A stretch of 64,000 nucleotides of DNA from the NCBI RefSeq assembly GCF_015751895.1, contig NZ_JADOTZ010000001.1, forward strand, positions 434,001-498,000. The letters run 5' to 3'. This DNA is from Zhihengliuella flava (GTDB lineage Bacteria > Actinomycetota > Actinomycetes > Actinomycetales > Micrococcaceae). The position numbers and the translations under genes were made by a program. Position 1 is the first letter of the stretch; every line of letters starts with the position of its first letter. The notes below the pieces were generated by a model, which worked only from the letters and a program-made list of their open reading frames with translations, ran no database searches and was not told where the DNA came from. This document shows, piece after piece, positions 27,510 to 36,251 of this stretch.

Positions 27510-28598
27510 TCACGGGGTGGGTGCCGACGCCGCATTCGCCGACCCGTTGCGGCGACGCTCCCCCTGCGCCTGAGTAGCGTCGCGGATTTCGCCCACCAAC
27601 ACTTCGATGACGTCCTCCAAGAACAGGATTCCGCGCGTGGCACCCTCAGAATCGATGACACGGGCCAAGTGCGACCCCGTTCGCTGCATGACCGAGAGGG
27701 CGTCCTCCACCTCCGTCAGGCCGGACAAGTTGGCCAGGGTGCGCAGGCGCGTCAGGGGAATGGCCTCATCGGACCGATGCGGCGGGATACTCATGACATC
27801 CTTCAAGTGCAGGTAGCCCGCCAAAAGGTCCTCGTCATCGCGCATGACGAAGCGGGAGAACCCGGTCCGCCCGACCGCCCGTTCGAACTCGTTCGGCGTC
27901 GTCGTCGCGGGAAGACTGACCAGGTCATCGAGCGGCACCATTAACGTCTCGGCCGTATACCCCGAGAACTCGAGCGCGCCCGAGATCACGCCCGATTCGT
28001 CCTCCACAAGCCCCTCCCGGCGCGACTCCTCGACGATGTTTTGGACCTCTTCTAGGGTGAAACTCGACGCCACCTCGTCCTTCGGTTCGACCCGCATTGC
28101 GCGCAGCAAGTGGTTGGCGACCCAGTTGAGGCTGGCCACCACCGGATGGACCAGCCGTGCCAGACCCAGCAACGGCGGGGCCAAGACCAGCACCGAGCGG
28201 TCGGCCACCGAGACGGAGATGTTCTTCGGCACCATTTCGCCGAAGGTCACGTGAAGGAACGTGACCAACAACAGCGCGATGACGAAGGCCACGGGCGACG
28301 CCAGCGAGTCGGGCACGCCGAGGGTATGCAGCGGCTCCGCCAAGAGGTGGTGGATGGCCGGTTCGGCAATGTTGAGGATCAACAATGAGCACACGGTGAT
28401 GCCGAGCTGGGCGACAGCCAGCATCAAGGAGACGTTCTCCATGGCCCGCAGGGCGGTCGCCGCCGGCTTACTGCCCGCGTTGGCTTTAGGCTCAATCTGG
28501 CTGCGGCGGGCGGTCATGACGGCGAACTCGGCCCCCACGAAGAAGGCGTTGCCCAAGAGCAGGACGACGAGCCAGACGATTCCCATCCAGTCACTCAT
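27510..28598 (-). CDS. CNNM/CorC-family membrane protein with CBS domains (short form)
   Basis: 362-residue protein with an N-terminal DUF21/CNNM domain (four hydrophobic helices, residues about 1-160) and a CBS pair (about 200-330). Family members are often called hemolysin-like but are thought to move or sense magnesium. The C-terminal CorC/HlyC domain seen in the partner gene is missing or reduced, ending in a short Arg-rich tail. It overlaps the next CNNM gene by 4 bp. Confidence 0.85.
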   Translation of the reverse strand: MSDWMGIVWLVVLLLGNAFFVGAEFAVMTARRSQIEPKANAGSKPAATALRAMENVSLMLAVAQLGITVCSLLILNIAEPAIHHLLAEPLHTLGVPDSLASPVAFVIALLLVTFLHVTFGEMVPKNISVSVADRSVLVLAPPLLGLARLVHPVVASLNWVANHLLRAMRVEPKDEVASSFTLEEVQNIVEESRREGLVEDESGVISGALEFSGYTAETLMVPLDDLVSLPATTTPNEFERAVGRTGFSRFVMRDDEDLLAGYLHLKDVMSIPPHRSDEAIPLTRLRTLANLSGLTEVEDALSVMQRTGSHLARVIDSEGATRGILFLEDVIEVLVGEIRDATQAQGERRRNGSANAASAPTP

Positions 28599-29914
28599 GC
28601 GGCCACCTCCGGACCTTCGGCGTGGTGCACGGGAATGTACCGCAATCGCTCGACGCGGCGCCCTTCCATGCGAACGACGACGAGTTGGCCGCGCTCCAGA
28701 TCCACGCAGTCTCCGACGTCCGGAATGCGCCCGAGTTCCGCCATCATGTATCCACCGGCCGTCTCGTAGGCCCCGTCCTCAGGGATAGTGAGGCCGGCAA
28801 TGTGATCGCCGATCTCATCTGGCCGCAGCATCCCGGGGAAGTACCAATCACCGCTGGCCGCTTGCAAGACGCCCGGCATCGTGCGGTCGTGCTCGTCGGC
28901 CACTTCGCCCACGATCTCCTCGACGAGGTCCTCGAGGGTGACCATGCCGGCCGTGCCGCCGTACTCATCCAGCACCATGGCCACCTGCAGATTAGCCTCA
29001 CGGAGTTCGGCCAGCAGCGAATCCAGATGGACCGTCTCCGGAACGGAAATGATCTCCGACATGACATTAGCGGCCACGAGACCGTGACGACGCTCGCGCG
29101 GCACGGCGACGGCCTTCTTGATGTGGCAAACACCCAACACGTCATCCGGCGACTGGCCAATAACCGGGAACCGGGAGAAGCCCGTCCGGCGCGCCACCTG
29201 AATGATGTGTTCGAGGGGATCTTCAGCCCGCACGGATTCCATGCGGATGCGTGGAGTCATGACGTCCGCCGCCGACCGTTCGGCGAAGCGCAGGGAGCGT
29301 GACAGAAAGTTCGCTGTTTCCTGATCAAGCGTTCCCAAGTCGGCCGAGCGCCGGACCAGAGAAGCCAGCTCCTCGGGGTTACGGGCACTGGAGAGCTCCT
29401 CCTTGGCCTCGAGGCCCATCAGACTCAGGATCCAATTCGAGAATCCATTGAGCACCACGATGGCTGGCTTGAAAACCGCGGTGAACAGCAGCTGCGGGCG
29501 GGCCAAGGCCTTGCCCACGACGAACGCTTTGGCAATGGCCAGGTTTTTCGGCACCAACTCACCGATCAGCATCGAGAGTAAGGTAGCCAAAACCATGGCG
29601 ACGATCAGCGCGGCGGGCCCCGCCGCGGCGTCGAACCCCCACGCCTCGAACACGGGCGCTAGGAGACGCCCGACGGAGGGCTCCATGACATAGCCAGTCA
29701 ACAGCGTGGTGAGGGTAATTCCCAGCTGGCAGGACGACAGCTGCGTGGAAAGAGTCTTCAGGCAACGCAGGAGCGGCTTCGCACCACGATCACCGGCATT
29801 AATCGCTGCCCGCACCGTCGTCTGGTCGAGGGCGACGAGAGAGAACTCAACAGCTACAAAAAATCCTGTCCCGAGGATCAGGAGGAGGCCGAAGCCGAGA
29901 TAGAGCCACTCCAT
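28595..29914 (-). CDS. CNNM/CorC-family membrane protein with CBS pair and CorC domain
   Basis: 439 residues: DUF21/CNNM transmembrane domain (about 1-180), CBS pair (about 200-340, with the signature VAMVLDEYGGTAGMVTLEDL) and a C-terminal transporter-associated CorC/HlyC domain. The pair with the following gene is a common tandem arrangement in actinobacteria and may act as a heteromer in Mg or Co homeostasis. The ATG immediately follows the TGA of a small upstream ORF (TGAATG), suggesting coupled translation. Confidence 0.88.
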   Translation of the reverse strand: MEWLYLGFGLLLILGTGFFVAVEFSLVALDQTTVRAAINAGDRGAKPLLRCLKTLSTQLSSCQLGITLTTLLTGYVMEPSVGRLLAPVFEAWGFDAAAGPAALIVAMVLATLLSMLIGELVPKNLAIAKAFVVGKALARPQLLFTAVFKPAIVVLNGFSNWILSLMGLEAKEELSSARNPEELASLVRRSADLGTLDQETANFLSRSLRFAERSAADVMTPRIRMESVRAEDPLEHIIQVARRTGFSRFPVIGQSPDDVLGVCHIKKAVAVPRERRHGLVAANVMSEIISVPETVHLDSLLAELREANLQVAMVLDEYGGTAGMVTLEDLVEEIVGEVADEHDRTMPGVLQAASGDWYFPGMLRPDEIGDHIAGLTIPEDGAYETAGGYMMAELGRIPDVGDCVDLERGQLVVVRMEGRRVERLRYIPVHHAEGPEVAA

Positions 29915-30088
29915 TCAGCAGCCCGTTTCCAGCGACGGCGGCGCGCTGCGGCGAAAGCTCGGTCTAGAAGGCTCCGCGCTGGCTGCGTCGGCAGCGGGTT
30001 GGTCGGTCAGAGTACACAGGGAGGCGCCGGCGCTGGTGGCCGCGGAATGAACGCGCGCGGCCGGCCGGCTCAGAGAGTGACTGTCCAT
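29915..30088 (-). CDS. Possible 57-residue leader ORF coupled to the CNNM gene
   Basis: Begins at ATG 30088 behind GGGGATTCTT and a TACACT box, and its TGA touches the ATG of the CNNM gene. The product starts MDSHSLSRPAARVHSA, has Ser/Ala/Pro-rich composition and ends ETGC. No database family is recognised. Position and junction fit a regulatory leader peptide or a small coupled protein; it could also be a chance open frame in GC-rich DNA. Confidence 0.35.
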   Translation of the reverse strand: MDSHSLSRPAARVHSAATSAGASLCTLTDQPAADAASAEPSRPSFRRSAPPSLETGC

Positions 30089-30327
30089 AAGAATCCCCAG
30101 TGTACGCAATCAGGATGAATGTGGGTATGGGGACGCGGCCCTGTCCCCGGGCCTGGGGCGTGGGCGGCCGCTCGCCGCGGGAACCAGACCGCTCACGACA
30201 TGGCTGCAGATAGATTCGCAACTGAACGACGGAAGTCACTAGACTGACCGGAGGTCTAAGACTCACGCCCCGCACCACGTTCGCGGGGTCAACGCGGCGA
30301 GGCTATTCAAGGAAGAGGCGTATAGAC
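29915..30327. other. Divergent intergenic region between CNNM genes and kgd
   Basis: 413 bp holding, on the minus strand, the possible leader ORF and a TACACT -10 at about 30099-30104, and on the plus strand a TAGACT box at 30240-30245 and the GGAAGAGG ribosome-binding site of kgd at 30311-30318. A GC-rich stretch (30130-30185) has several short inverted repeats but no clear terminator or riboswitch. Confidence 0.5.
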
Positions 30328-33300
30328 GTGCCAGATCAACCGCACCACCGGCTGACCGAAGAATTCGGCGGAAACGAATGGCTCGTTGATGAGCTATATC
30401 AGCAGTACCGCCGGGACAAGAACTCTGTCGATAAAAAGTGGTGGGACATCTTCGAGTCCTTCGAGGAATCCGGCAACGGTGCCAGCGCGTCGTCGGCGCC
30501 ACAGGCCGAGCCGGCAGCGAAGCCGGCCCCGACCCCCTCAGCCCAGAAGTCGCAGGACTCGGGCCAGTCCACTGAGCCGTCCTCCGCCACCCATGCCCGC
30601 GTCGTCGACACCACGGGCACTACCGCCGGCTCGTCCAGCGAGTCGTCCACGGGGTCCAGCAAGGAACGCCTCCCCGCCGACCCGTCCCCCGACAAGACCA
30701 AGCAAAAGTCCGCACCCAAGACGGCCCCGATCCCGGCCGAGCTGCCGAAATCGCAGGGTGAGGCGCCCACCGAGGAAGACGTGGTCAAGCCCCTGCGCGG
30801 GCCAGCCAAAGCCATCGCCACCAACATGGAAGCCTCCCTGACGGTTCCGACGGCCACCACTGTGCGCGCGGTGCCAGCCAAGGCACTCATTGACAACCGT
30901 GTCGTGATCAATAACCACCTCGCCCGCGCCCGCGGCGGCAAGGTGTCCTTCACGCACCTGATTGGCTTCGCCGTCGTTCGCGCGCTCAAGTTGTTCCCGT
31001 CCCAGAACGTGACATTTGACGACTCCAACGGCAAGCCTTCCGCTGTCCACCCGGCACACGTGAACTTCGGCATCGCCATCGACTTGCCGAAGCCGGATGG
31101 CTCGCGCATGCTGGCCGTGCCGAACATCAAGAAGGCCGAGACGCTCAACTTCTCGGACTACTGGAACGCCTACGAGGACCTGATCCGCCGGGCCCGCAAT
31201 AACAAGCTGACCGCTGACGACTACGCCAACACGACCGTCTCGTTGACGAACCCCGGTGGCATCGGCACGGTGCACTCCGTACCGCGCTTGTCCAAGGGCC
31301 AAGCCACGATCGTCGGCGTCGGGGCCCTCGAGTACCCGGCCGAGTACCGCGGCGCCAGTGAGAAGACCATCGCGCGCGCCGGCGTCGGCAAGATCATCAC
31401 GCTGACCTCCACGTATGACCACCGCGTCATTCAGGGCGCCGGTTCGGGCGAGTTCCTGCGCATCATCGAGAACCTGCTGCTCGGCGCAGACGGCTTCTAC
31501 GACGAGATCTTCGAGGCCCTGCGGATTCCTTATGAGCCCGTGCGGTGGGTCCGGGACAACCAAGTTGATGCCGACTTGGAAGTCAACAAGATCGCCCGGA
31601 TCCAGCAGCTGATTCACGCCTACCGTGTGCGCGGCCACCTGATGGCCGACACCAACCCGTTGGAGTACGTCCAGCGGCGTCACCCGGATCTCGACATTCA
31701 AACCTACGGCCTGACGCTGTGGGATTTGGATCGCGAGTGGGTGACGGGCGGATTCGGCGGCGATCAGCGCCTGCCGCTGCGAAAGATTCTGGGCGTTCTG
31801 CGTGACACGTACTGCCGGACGACCGGCATCGAGTACATGCATATTCAGGATCCCGAAGAGCGGGAGTGGTTCCAGGCGGAACTGGAACACGAATACTCCA
31901 AGCCCACGCGGGAAGAGCAGTTGCGCATTCTGGGCAAGCTCAATGCCGCCGAAGCCTTCGAGACCTTCTTGCAGACCAAGTTCGTCGGGCAGAAGCGCTT
32001 CTCGCTCGAGGGCGGGGAATCGCTGATCCCGCTGCTGGACGCCATCATTTCCGACGCCGCCGACGGCGGACTCGACGAGGTCGCCATCGGTATGGCTCAC
32101 CGCGGCCGTCTGAACGCGCTCACCAACATCGCTGGCAAGACCTATGCCCAGGTCTTCCGCGAGTTCGAGGGGACCCAGGACCCTCGCTCGGTTCAGGGCT
32201 CCGGTGACGTCAAGTATCACCTCGGCACCGAGGGAAGCTACGTCTCGGACCATGGCAACGAGACCAAGGTCTACTTGGCCGCCAACCCGTCGCACCTCGA
32301 GGCGGTCAACCCGGTCCTTGAGGGAATTACCCGCGCCAAGCAGGACCGCCTCGACCGTGGCAGCGATGGCTTCTCCATCCTGCCGATCTTGGTCCACGGC
32401 GACGCGGCGTTTGCGGGCCAGGGCGTCGTGGCTGAGACCCTCAACCTGTCGCAGCTGCGCGGCTACCGCACTGGCGGAACCGTGCACGTCATCGTCAACA
32501 ATCAGGTCGGCTTCACGACGGCACCGACGTCGTCCCGCTCCTCGGTCTACTCCACCGACGTCGCCAAGATGATTCAGGCTCCCGTGTTCCACGTCAACGG
32601 CGATGACCCTGAAGCCGTGGTGCGCGTGGCCCAGTTTGCGTTCAAGTACCGCCAGAAGTTCAACAAGGACGTCATCATCGACCTCGTGTGCTACCGCCGC
32701 CGCGGCCACAACGAGGGTGATGATCCGTCGATGACGCAGCCGATGATGTACAACCTCATCGAGGCCAAGCGCTCGACGCGCAAGCTGTACACCGAGGCGC
32801 TCGTCGGTCGCGGTGACATCACGCAAGAAGAGGCCGATCAGGCACTGCGGGACTATCAGGACCGGCTGGAGCGCGTTTTTGCGGAGACGCACGCCGCGCA
32901 GACGTCGCCGATCCCCGCGGTCAGCTCGGATGGCACCGTCAACGATCTGGAGCTGCCGAATGCTCAGGTGAGCGATGGCATCAACGCCCCCGCCACCACG
33001 GCGATCAGCGCAGAAACCCTCGCCCATATTGGCAGTGCGCACACGCAGATTCCGGAAAACTTCACGGTTCACCCGAAGCTCAAAGCACTGCTGGATCGCC
33101 GGGCCAAGATGTCGGCCGAGGGCGGTATCGACTGGGGCTTCGCCGAGATCGCGGCGTTCGGATCCCTCTCGATGGAGGGCGTCCCCGTTCGGCTGGCCGG
33201 CCAGGACTCCCGCCGCGGCACCTTCGTCCAGCGCCACGCCGTCTTCCACGACCGCAACACTGGCGATGAGTGGATGCCGCTGCAGCATCTTTCCGAGGAT

Positions 33301-34149
33301 CAGGCCAAGCTGTGGATCTACGACTCCCTCCTGAGCGAATACGCCGCAATGGGCTTCGAGTACGGTTACTCCGTCGAGCGTCCCGACGCGCTGGTGCTCT
33401 GGGAAGCGCAGTTCGGCGACTTCGTCAACGGCGCCCAGACGGTCATCGATGAGTTCATCTCGTCGGCGGAGCAGAAGTGGGGCCAAAGCTCCTCGCTCGT
33501 CCTCATGCTCCCGCATGGTTACGAGGGGCAGGGGCCAGATCACTCCTCGGCACGCATCGAGCGTTTCCTGCTGATGTGCGCCGAGAACAATATGGTGGTG
33601 GCCAACCCCACGACGGGCGCCAATCACTTCCACCTGCTGCGCCGACAGGCGTACTCGCGTCCACGCAAGCCGCTGGTGATCTTCACCCCGAAGCAGCTGC
33701 TGCGCCTCAAAGCCGCGGCCTCTTCGGTGGAGGACTTTACCCAGGGCACGTTCCGCTCGGTGATCGGCGATACGGCCGACCTGTCGGCTCAGGACGTCGA
33801 ACGCGTGGTCCTCGTCTCCGGTCGCCTCTACTACGATCTGGCCGCGGCACGGAAGAAGGCCGAAGACACCAAGACAGCGATCGTGCGCGTCGAGCAGTTG
33901 TACCCCCTGCCTGTCGAGGAGATTCAGTCTGAGCTAGCCAAGTACCCGAACGCCGACGTCGTCTGGGCTCAGGACGAGCCGGCCAATCAGGGCCCGTGGC
34001 CCTTCATTGGGCTGAACCTCGCCCCCGAGTTGGACCGGACGCTGCAGCTGGTCTCACGCACGGCCTCGGCCTCGACGGCCGCCGGTTCGCACAAGCGGCA
34101 CGATGCGGAGCAAGCCACCCTGCTCACGCAAATTTTCGACCGCGGATAA
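30328..34149 (+). CDS. kgd: Multifunctional 2-oxoglutarate decarboxylase/dehydrogenase E1-E2 fusion
   Basis: Actinobacterial KGD/OdhA, 1273 residues, the thiamine-diphosphate E1 of the 2-oxoglutarate dehydrogenase complex fused to an E2-type acyltransferase domain. Order: short E1 N-terminal helix (FGGNEWLVDELYQQYRRD), Ala/Ser/Pro-rich linker (about 50-150), acyltransferase domain (about 155-400, with TYDHRVIQGAGSGEFL in place of the classical DHRxxDG), then E1 (about 400-1273) with AHRGRLNALTNI and RGHNEGDDPSMTQP. It feeds succinyl-CoA to the TCA cycle together with separate E3 and the pyruvate-complex E2. GTG start with GGAAGAGG nine bases upstream. In mycobacteria and corynebacteria the E1 is inhibited by an FHA protein (GarA/OdhI), which is not in this window. 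Confidence 0.97.
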   Translation: MPDQPHHRLTEEFGGNEWLVDELYQQYRRDKNSVDKKWWDIFESFEESGNGASASSAPQAEPAAKPAPTPSAQKSQDSGQSTEPSSATHARVVDTTGTTAGSSSESSTGSSKERLPADPSPDKTKQKSAPKTAPIPAELPKSQGEAPTEEDVVKPLRGPAKAIATNMEASLTVPTATTVRAVPAKALIDNRVVINNHLARARGGKVSFTHLIGFAVVRALKLFPSQNVTFDDSNGKPSAVHPAHVNFGIAIDLPKPDGSRMLAVPNIKKAETLNFSDYWNAYEDLIRRARNNKLTADDYANTTVSLTNPGGIGTVHSVPRLSKGQATIVGVGALEYPAEYRGASEKTIARAGVGKIITLTSTYDHRVIQGAGSGEFLRIIENLLLGADGFYDEIFEALRIPYEPVRWVRDNQVDADLEVNKIARIQQLIHAYRVRGHLMADTNPLEYVQRRHPDLDIQTYGLTLWDLDREWVTGGFGGDQRLPLRKILGVLRDTYCRTTGIEYMHIQDPEEREWFQAELEHEYSKPTREEQLRILGKLNAAEAFETFLQTKFVGQKRFSLEGGESLIPLLDAIISDAADGGLDEVAIGMAHRGRLNALTNIAGKTYAQVFREFEGTQDPRSVQGSGDVKYHLGTEGSYVSDHGNETKVYLAANPSHLEAVNPVLEGITRAKQDRLDRGSDGFSILPILVHGDAAFAGQGVVAETLNLSQLRGYRTGGTVHVIVNNQVGFTTAPTSSRSSVYSTDVAKMIQAPVFHVNGDDPEAVVRVAQFAFKYRQKFNKDVIIDLVCYRRRGHNEGDDPSMTQPMMYNLIEAKRSTRKLYTEALVGRGDITQEEADQALRDYQDRLERVFAETHAAQTSPIPAVSSDGTVNDLELPNAQVSDGINAPATTAISAETLAHIGSAHTQIPENFTVHPKLKALLDRRAKMSAEGGIDWGFAEIAAFGSLSMEGVPVRLAGQDSRRGTFVQRHAVFHDRNTGDEWMPLQHLSEDQAKLWIYDSLLSEYAAMGFEYGYSVERPDALVLWEAQFGDFVNGAQTVIDEFISSAEQKWGQSSSLVLMLPHGYEGQGPDHSSARIERFLLMCAENNMVVANPTTGANHFHLLRRQAYSRPRKPLVIFTPKQLLRLKAAASSVEDFTQGTFRSVIGDTADLSAQDVERVVLVSGRLYYDLAAARKKAEDTKTAIVRVEQLYPLPVEEIQSELAKYPNADVVWAQDEPANQGPWPFIGLNLAPELDRTLQLVSRTASASTAAGSHKRHDAEQATLLTQIFDRG

Positions 34150-34163
34150 CCGAATCCACGCGG

Positions 34164-34192
34164 AGGGCGGGCACGACGTTCGTGCCCGCCCT
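34164..34192 (+). terminator. Terminator after kgd
   Basis: 13-bp perfect stem (AGGGCGGGCACGA / TCGTGCCCGCCCT) with loop CGT, 14 bp after the kgd stop codon. The tail is only moderately T-rich (TCGTGTTG). Confidence 0.8.
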
Positions 34193-34262
34193 TCGTGTTG
34201 CACGGCGCCACCGCGTCCACCCACTTGCTAGGGTTGAGCCACCGCCAGCAGAAAGGTCCCTC

Positions 34263-34868
34263 GTGGAACAACGAATTATTCGCCTCGTCGCCGTCGGTGA
34301 CGAGCTTCTGGCCGGGCACGGCGACCCACGTGCCCTCGGATGGTTTGGGCGCGTTTTGGCCCGCACGACGAGCCCCGAGACCCTCGTGGAGCCCTATCAG
34401 TTGGCCGCGCCCCGCGAGGGGACGGAGGCGCTCGCCAAGCGATGGCTGACGGAGGCGCGCCCCCGGTTTTCTGACGCGCGGGAGAACCGCGTCGTCATCG
34501 CCTTGTCCGACGCGGATCTCGACGAAGAACTCTCCACCGCGCGGAGCCGACTCAACCTCGCCAACATGCTCGACGCCGCCTCCCAAGCCAGCATCAAGGC
34601 CATGGTGGTTGGCCCTCCCCCGGGACTCGACGCCGACCGCAACCGCCGTCTCGCCGAATTGTCCGCTGCTTTCGCCGATGTCGCCAGCCGGCGCCACCAT
34701 GCCTACGTCGACACGTTCACGCCCTTGCAACACCATGAACAGTGGCGCAATGATTTGGCGGCAAACGACGGAGCCCCTGGTCAAGCAGGCTACGGACTCA
34801 TCGCTTGGCTGGTTCTGCACCGCGGCTGGTACCAGTGGCTTGGCATGCCGGAGCCAGCTGCCGGTTAG
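34263..34868 (+). CDS. Degenerate GDSL/SGNH-fold protein
   Basis: 201 residues with the recognisable frame of a GDSL hydrolase: block I VGDELLAGHGDPRALGW and the family C-terminus GYGLIAWLVLHRGWYQWLG. However, the nucleophile Ser of GDS(L) is Glu, the block III Asn region reads VIALSDADLDEE, and the DxxH catalytic pair of block V reads DGAPGQAG without the His. It therefore appears unable to act as a serine hydrolase. GTG at 34263 is chosen; the frame continues upstream into kgd only as a shadow. Function unknown; such Glu-type versions are, to my recollection, shared by related Micrococcaceae, so it may be a retained non-catalytic protein. Confidence 0.75.
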   Translation: MEQRIIRLVAVGDELLAGHGDPRALGWFGRVLARTTSPETLVEPYQLAAPREGTEALAKRWLTEARPRFSDARENRVVIALSDADLDEELSTARSRLNLANMLDAASQASIKAMVVGPPPGLDADRNRRLAELSAAFADVASRRHHAYVDTFTPLQHHEQWRNDLAANDGAPGQAGYGLIAWLVLHRGWYQWLGMPEPAAG

Positions 34869-34950
34869 GCCCCAGGACCTCGGTGTGGGAGACTGGTCTG
34901 TAGTCCTTTTCGGATGATCATCCTTTGACGAACCACCTTGAGGAGTCACC

Positions 34951-35028
34951 ATGAGCAGCAAGCGTGCACGTAAGCGCAAGGATCGCAAGCGCGGCGGCGC
35001 CAACCACGGCAAGCGCCCGAACAGCTAA
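34951..35028 (+). CDS. Ribosomal protein bL37 (25 residues)
   Basis: A 25-codon gene, MSSKRARKRKDRKRGG followed by ANHGKRPNS, with ribosome-binding site GAGGAG eight bases before the ATG. It matches the actinobacterial bL37 protein, first seen in mycobacterial 50S subunit structures, including the NHGKRPN C-terminal signature. Over a third of residues are Lys or Arg, fitting rRNA binding. It is normally missed by gene finders. A strong hairpin follows. Confidence 0.9.
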   Translation: MSSKRARKRKDRKRGGANHGKRPNS

Positions 35029-35046
35029 GCGATTCGTTCTGCGAAT

Positions 35047-35086
35047 CACAGGAGGCCGGCACCCCGATGGGTGCCGGCCTCCTGTG
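35047..35086. terminator. 18-bp hairpin terminator between bL37 and rsrA
   Basis: Perfect 18-bp stem starting CACAGGAGGCCGGCACCC with loop CGAT, lying between convergent genes. Neither side has a long T run; a shorter GATTCG/CGAATC stem (35031-35046) precedes it. Probably terminates in both directions. Confidence 0.8.
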
Positions 35087-35106
35087 CCTTCACGGCAGGG
35101 CCCAGG

Positions 35107-35373
35107 CTAGCGGTGCCCACTCTCGACTCGGATTTCACTGATGCGCATCATGATGCGCGATTTTAGCGTGTGCGGGGCTTGCTCCGTGCAGGATCGCTTG
35201 ACCACGGAACGAATGATGCATTCCAAGTCGTACTCCTGCGCGCACTCCGTGCAGTGCTCGAGGTGGCGCTTGACGTCATTGAGGTCGTCGACAGACAAAG
35301 CGCCGTCGAGGTATTCGTAGAGCCGGACGATCCGCGAATCATCGCAGTCGCCCAGAGACTGACAGTCGCCCAT
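35107..35373 (-). CDS. rsrA: Thiol-redox anti-sigma factor (RsrA/RshA)
   Basis: 88-residue zinc-containing anti-sigma factor (ZAS) of the mycothiol system. The zinc/redox motif is H37-x3-C41-x2-C44 (RHLEHCTECAQ) with C10 as the likely fourth ligand and redox partner. Under disulfide stress it releases SigH/SigR. Its ATG directly follows the sigH stop codon (TAA then ATG), ensuring matched synthesis. Confidence 0.95.
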   Translation of the reverse strand: MGDCQSLGDCDDSRIVRLYEYLDGALSVDDLNDVKRHLEHCTECAQEYDLECIIRSVVKRSCTEQAPHTLKSRIMMRISEIRVESGHR

Positions 35374-36018
35374 TTACTTCTTCTCCTGCTTCTTCGCCGC
35401 ACCGCGTGCGGTCCCCTGATCTCCGATACCGCGGTCTGCTGCGTAGTCGGCGAGTAGCTCACGCAACTGTTTGCGACCGCGGTGCAGACGTGACATGACA
35501 GTGCCCATCGGGATGCCAAGGATCTCTGCGACTTCCTTATAGGCATACCCCTCCACGTCGGTGAAGTAGACGGCCAACCGAAATTCCTCAGGGATGGTTG
35601 CCAAGGCGGTTTTCACGTCTGAATCCGGCAGGTGATCCAACGCTTCAGCCTCCGCAGACCGCAATCCCGTCGAGGTGTGCTCGGCGGCTTCGGCCATCTG
35701 CCAGTCTTCAACCGTGTCCGTGCTGGCACGCAGGGGTTCTCTTTGCCGCTTGCGGTAGAGATTGATGTACGTATTGGTCAGGATGCGGTACAGCCACGCC
35801 TTGAGATTGGTTCCAGGCTTGTACTGGTGGAACGCTGAATACGCCTTGGCGTACGCCTCTTGGACCAAGTCCTCGGCGTCGCTAGGATTACGCGCCATCC
35901 GCAGGGCCGCCGAGTACAGCTGATCGACGTACTGCAAGGCGTCCGCCTCGAAGCGCGACCGGCGCTCTTCGGTGGTCTCTTGCGCGGCCGTGTCCGTGCT
36001 GGTCTGTGAATCGGTCAT
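35374..36018 (-). CDS. sigH: ECF RNA polymerase sigma factor SigH/SigR
   Basis: 214-residue group-4 sigma factor that directs the disulfide, oxidative and heat stress regulon of actinobacteria. Region 2 spans [30 protein letters not shown]-type sequence (about residues 35-65) and region 4 holds the [27 protein letters not shown] helix-turn-helix (about 165-190). ATG at 36018 is chosen as the start of the conserved part; an upstream ATG 19 codons away is possible, and in Streptomyces and mycobacteria longer stress-stable isoforms exist. The promoter 36117-36144 matches the SigH consensus, so autoregulation is expected. RsrA is encoded immediately after it. Confidence 0.95.
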   Translation of the reverse strand: MTDSQTSTDTAAQETTEERRSRFEADALQYVDQLYSAALRMARNPSDAEDLVQEAYAKAYSAFHQYKPGTNLKAWLYRILTNTYINLYRKRQREPLRASTDTVEDWQMAEAAEHTSTGLRSAEAEALDHLPDSDVKTALATIPEEFRLAVYFTDVEGYAYKEVAEILGIPMGTVMSRLHRGRKQLRELLADYAADRGIGDQGTARGAAKKQEKK

Positions 36019-36116
36019 CACGCGACAGTCTACGCGCGTCGGCCTCTCCATGACGGTCGTGGATGATCCAGCCACCGAGCGCCTCCATATCTCTGACTGT
36101 TCCTTGCAGGTCGTAT

Positions 36117-36144
36117 AACGAACCCGGCCGCCATGCCTATTCCC
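36117..36144 (-). promoter_or_regulatory. SigH-type autoregulatory promoter
   Basis: The minus strand reads GGGAATA, 17 bp, CGTT, an excellent match to the SigH/SigR consensus (GGGAAYA, 16-17 bp, CGTT). It lies about 100 bp before sigH, as expected for the known positive feedback loop of this sigma factor. Confidence 0.85.
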
Positions 36145-36251
36145 GCGAGCTATTTCGGCTCCAGCACGACTCGTCAGCGCGGAAAGAACGCGCCAGCATC
36201 ACAAAGATGTCAGACTAGGGACTGACACGTCGGCTTGACCATGGAGGAAGA

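Noticed and set aside
30538-33633. Very long open frame (1031 codons) on the minus strand
   Set aside because: It is the antisense shadow of kgd; its translation is Gly/Arg/Val/His-rich with no domain, and GC-rich codon usage on the plus strand explains the lack of stops.
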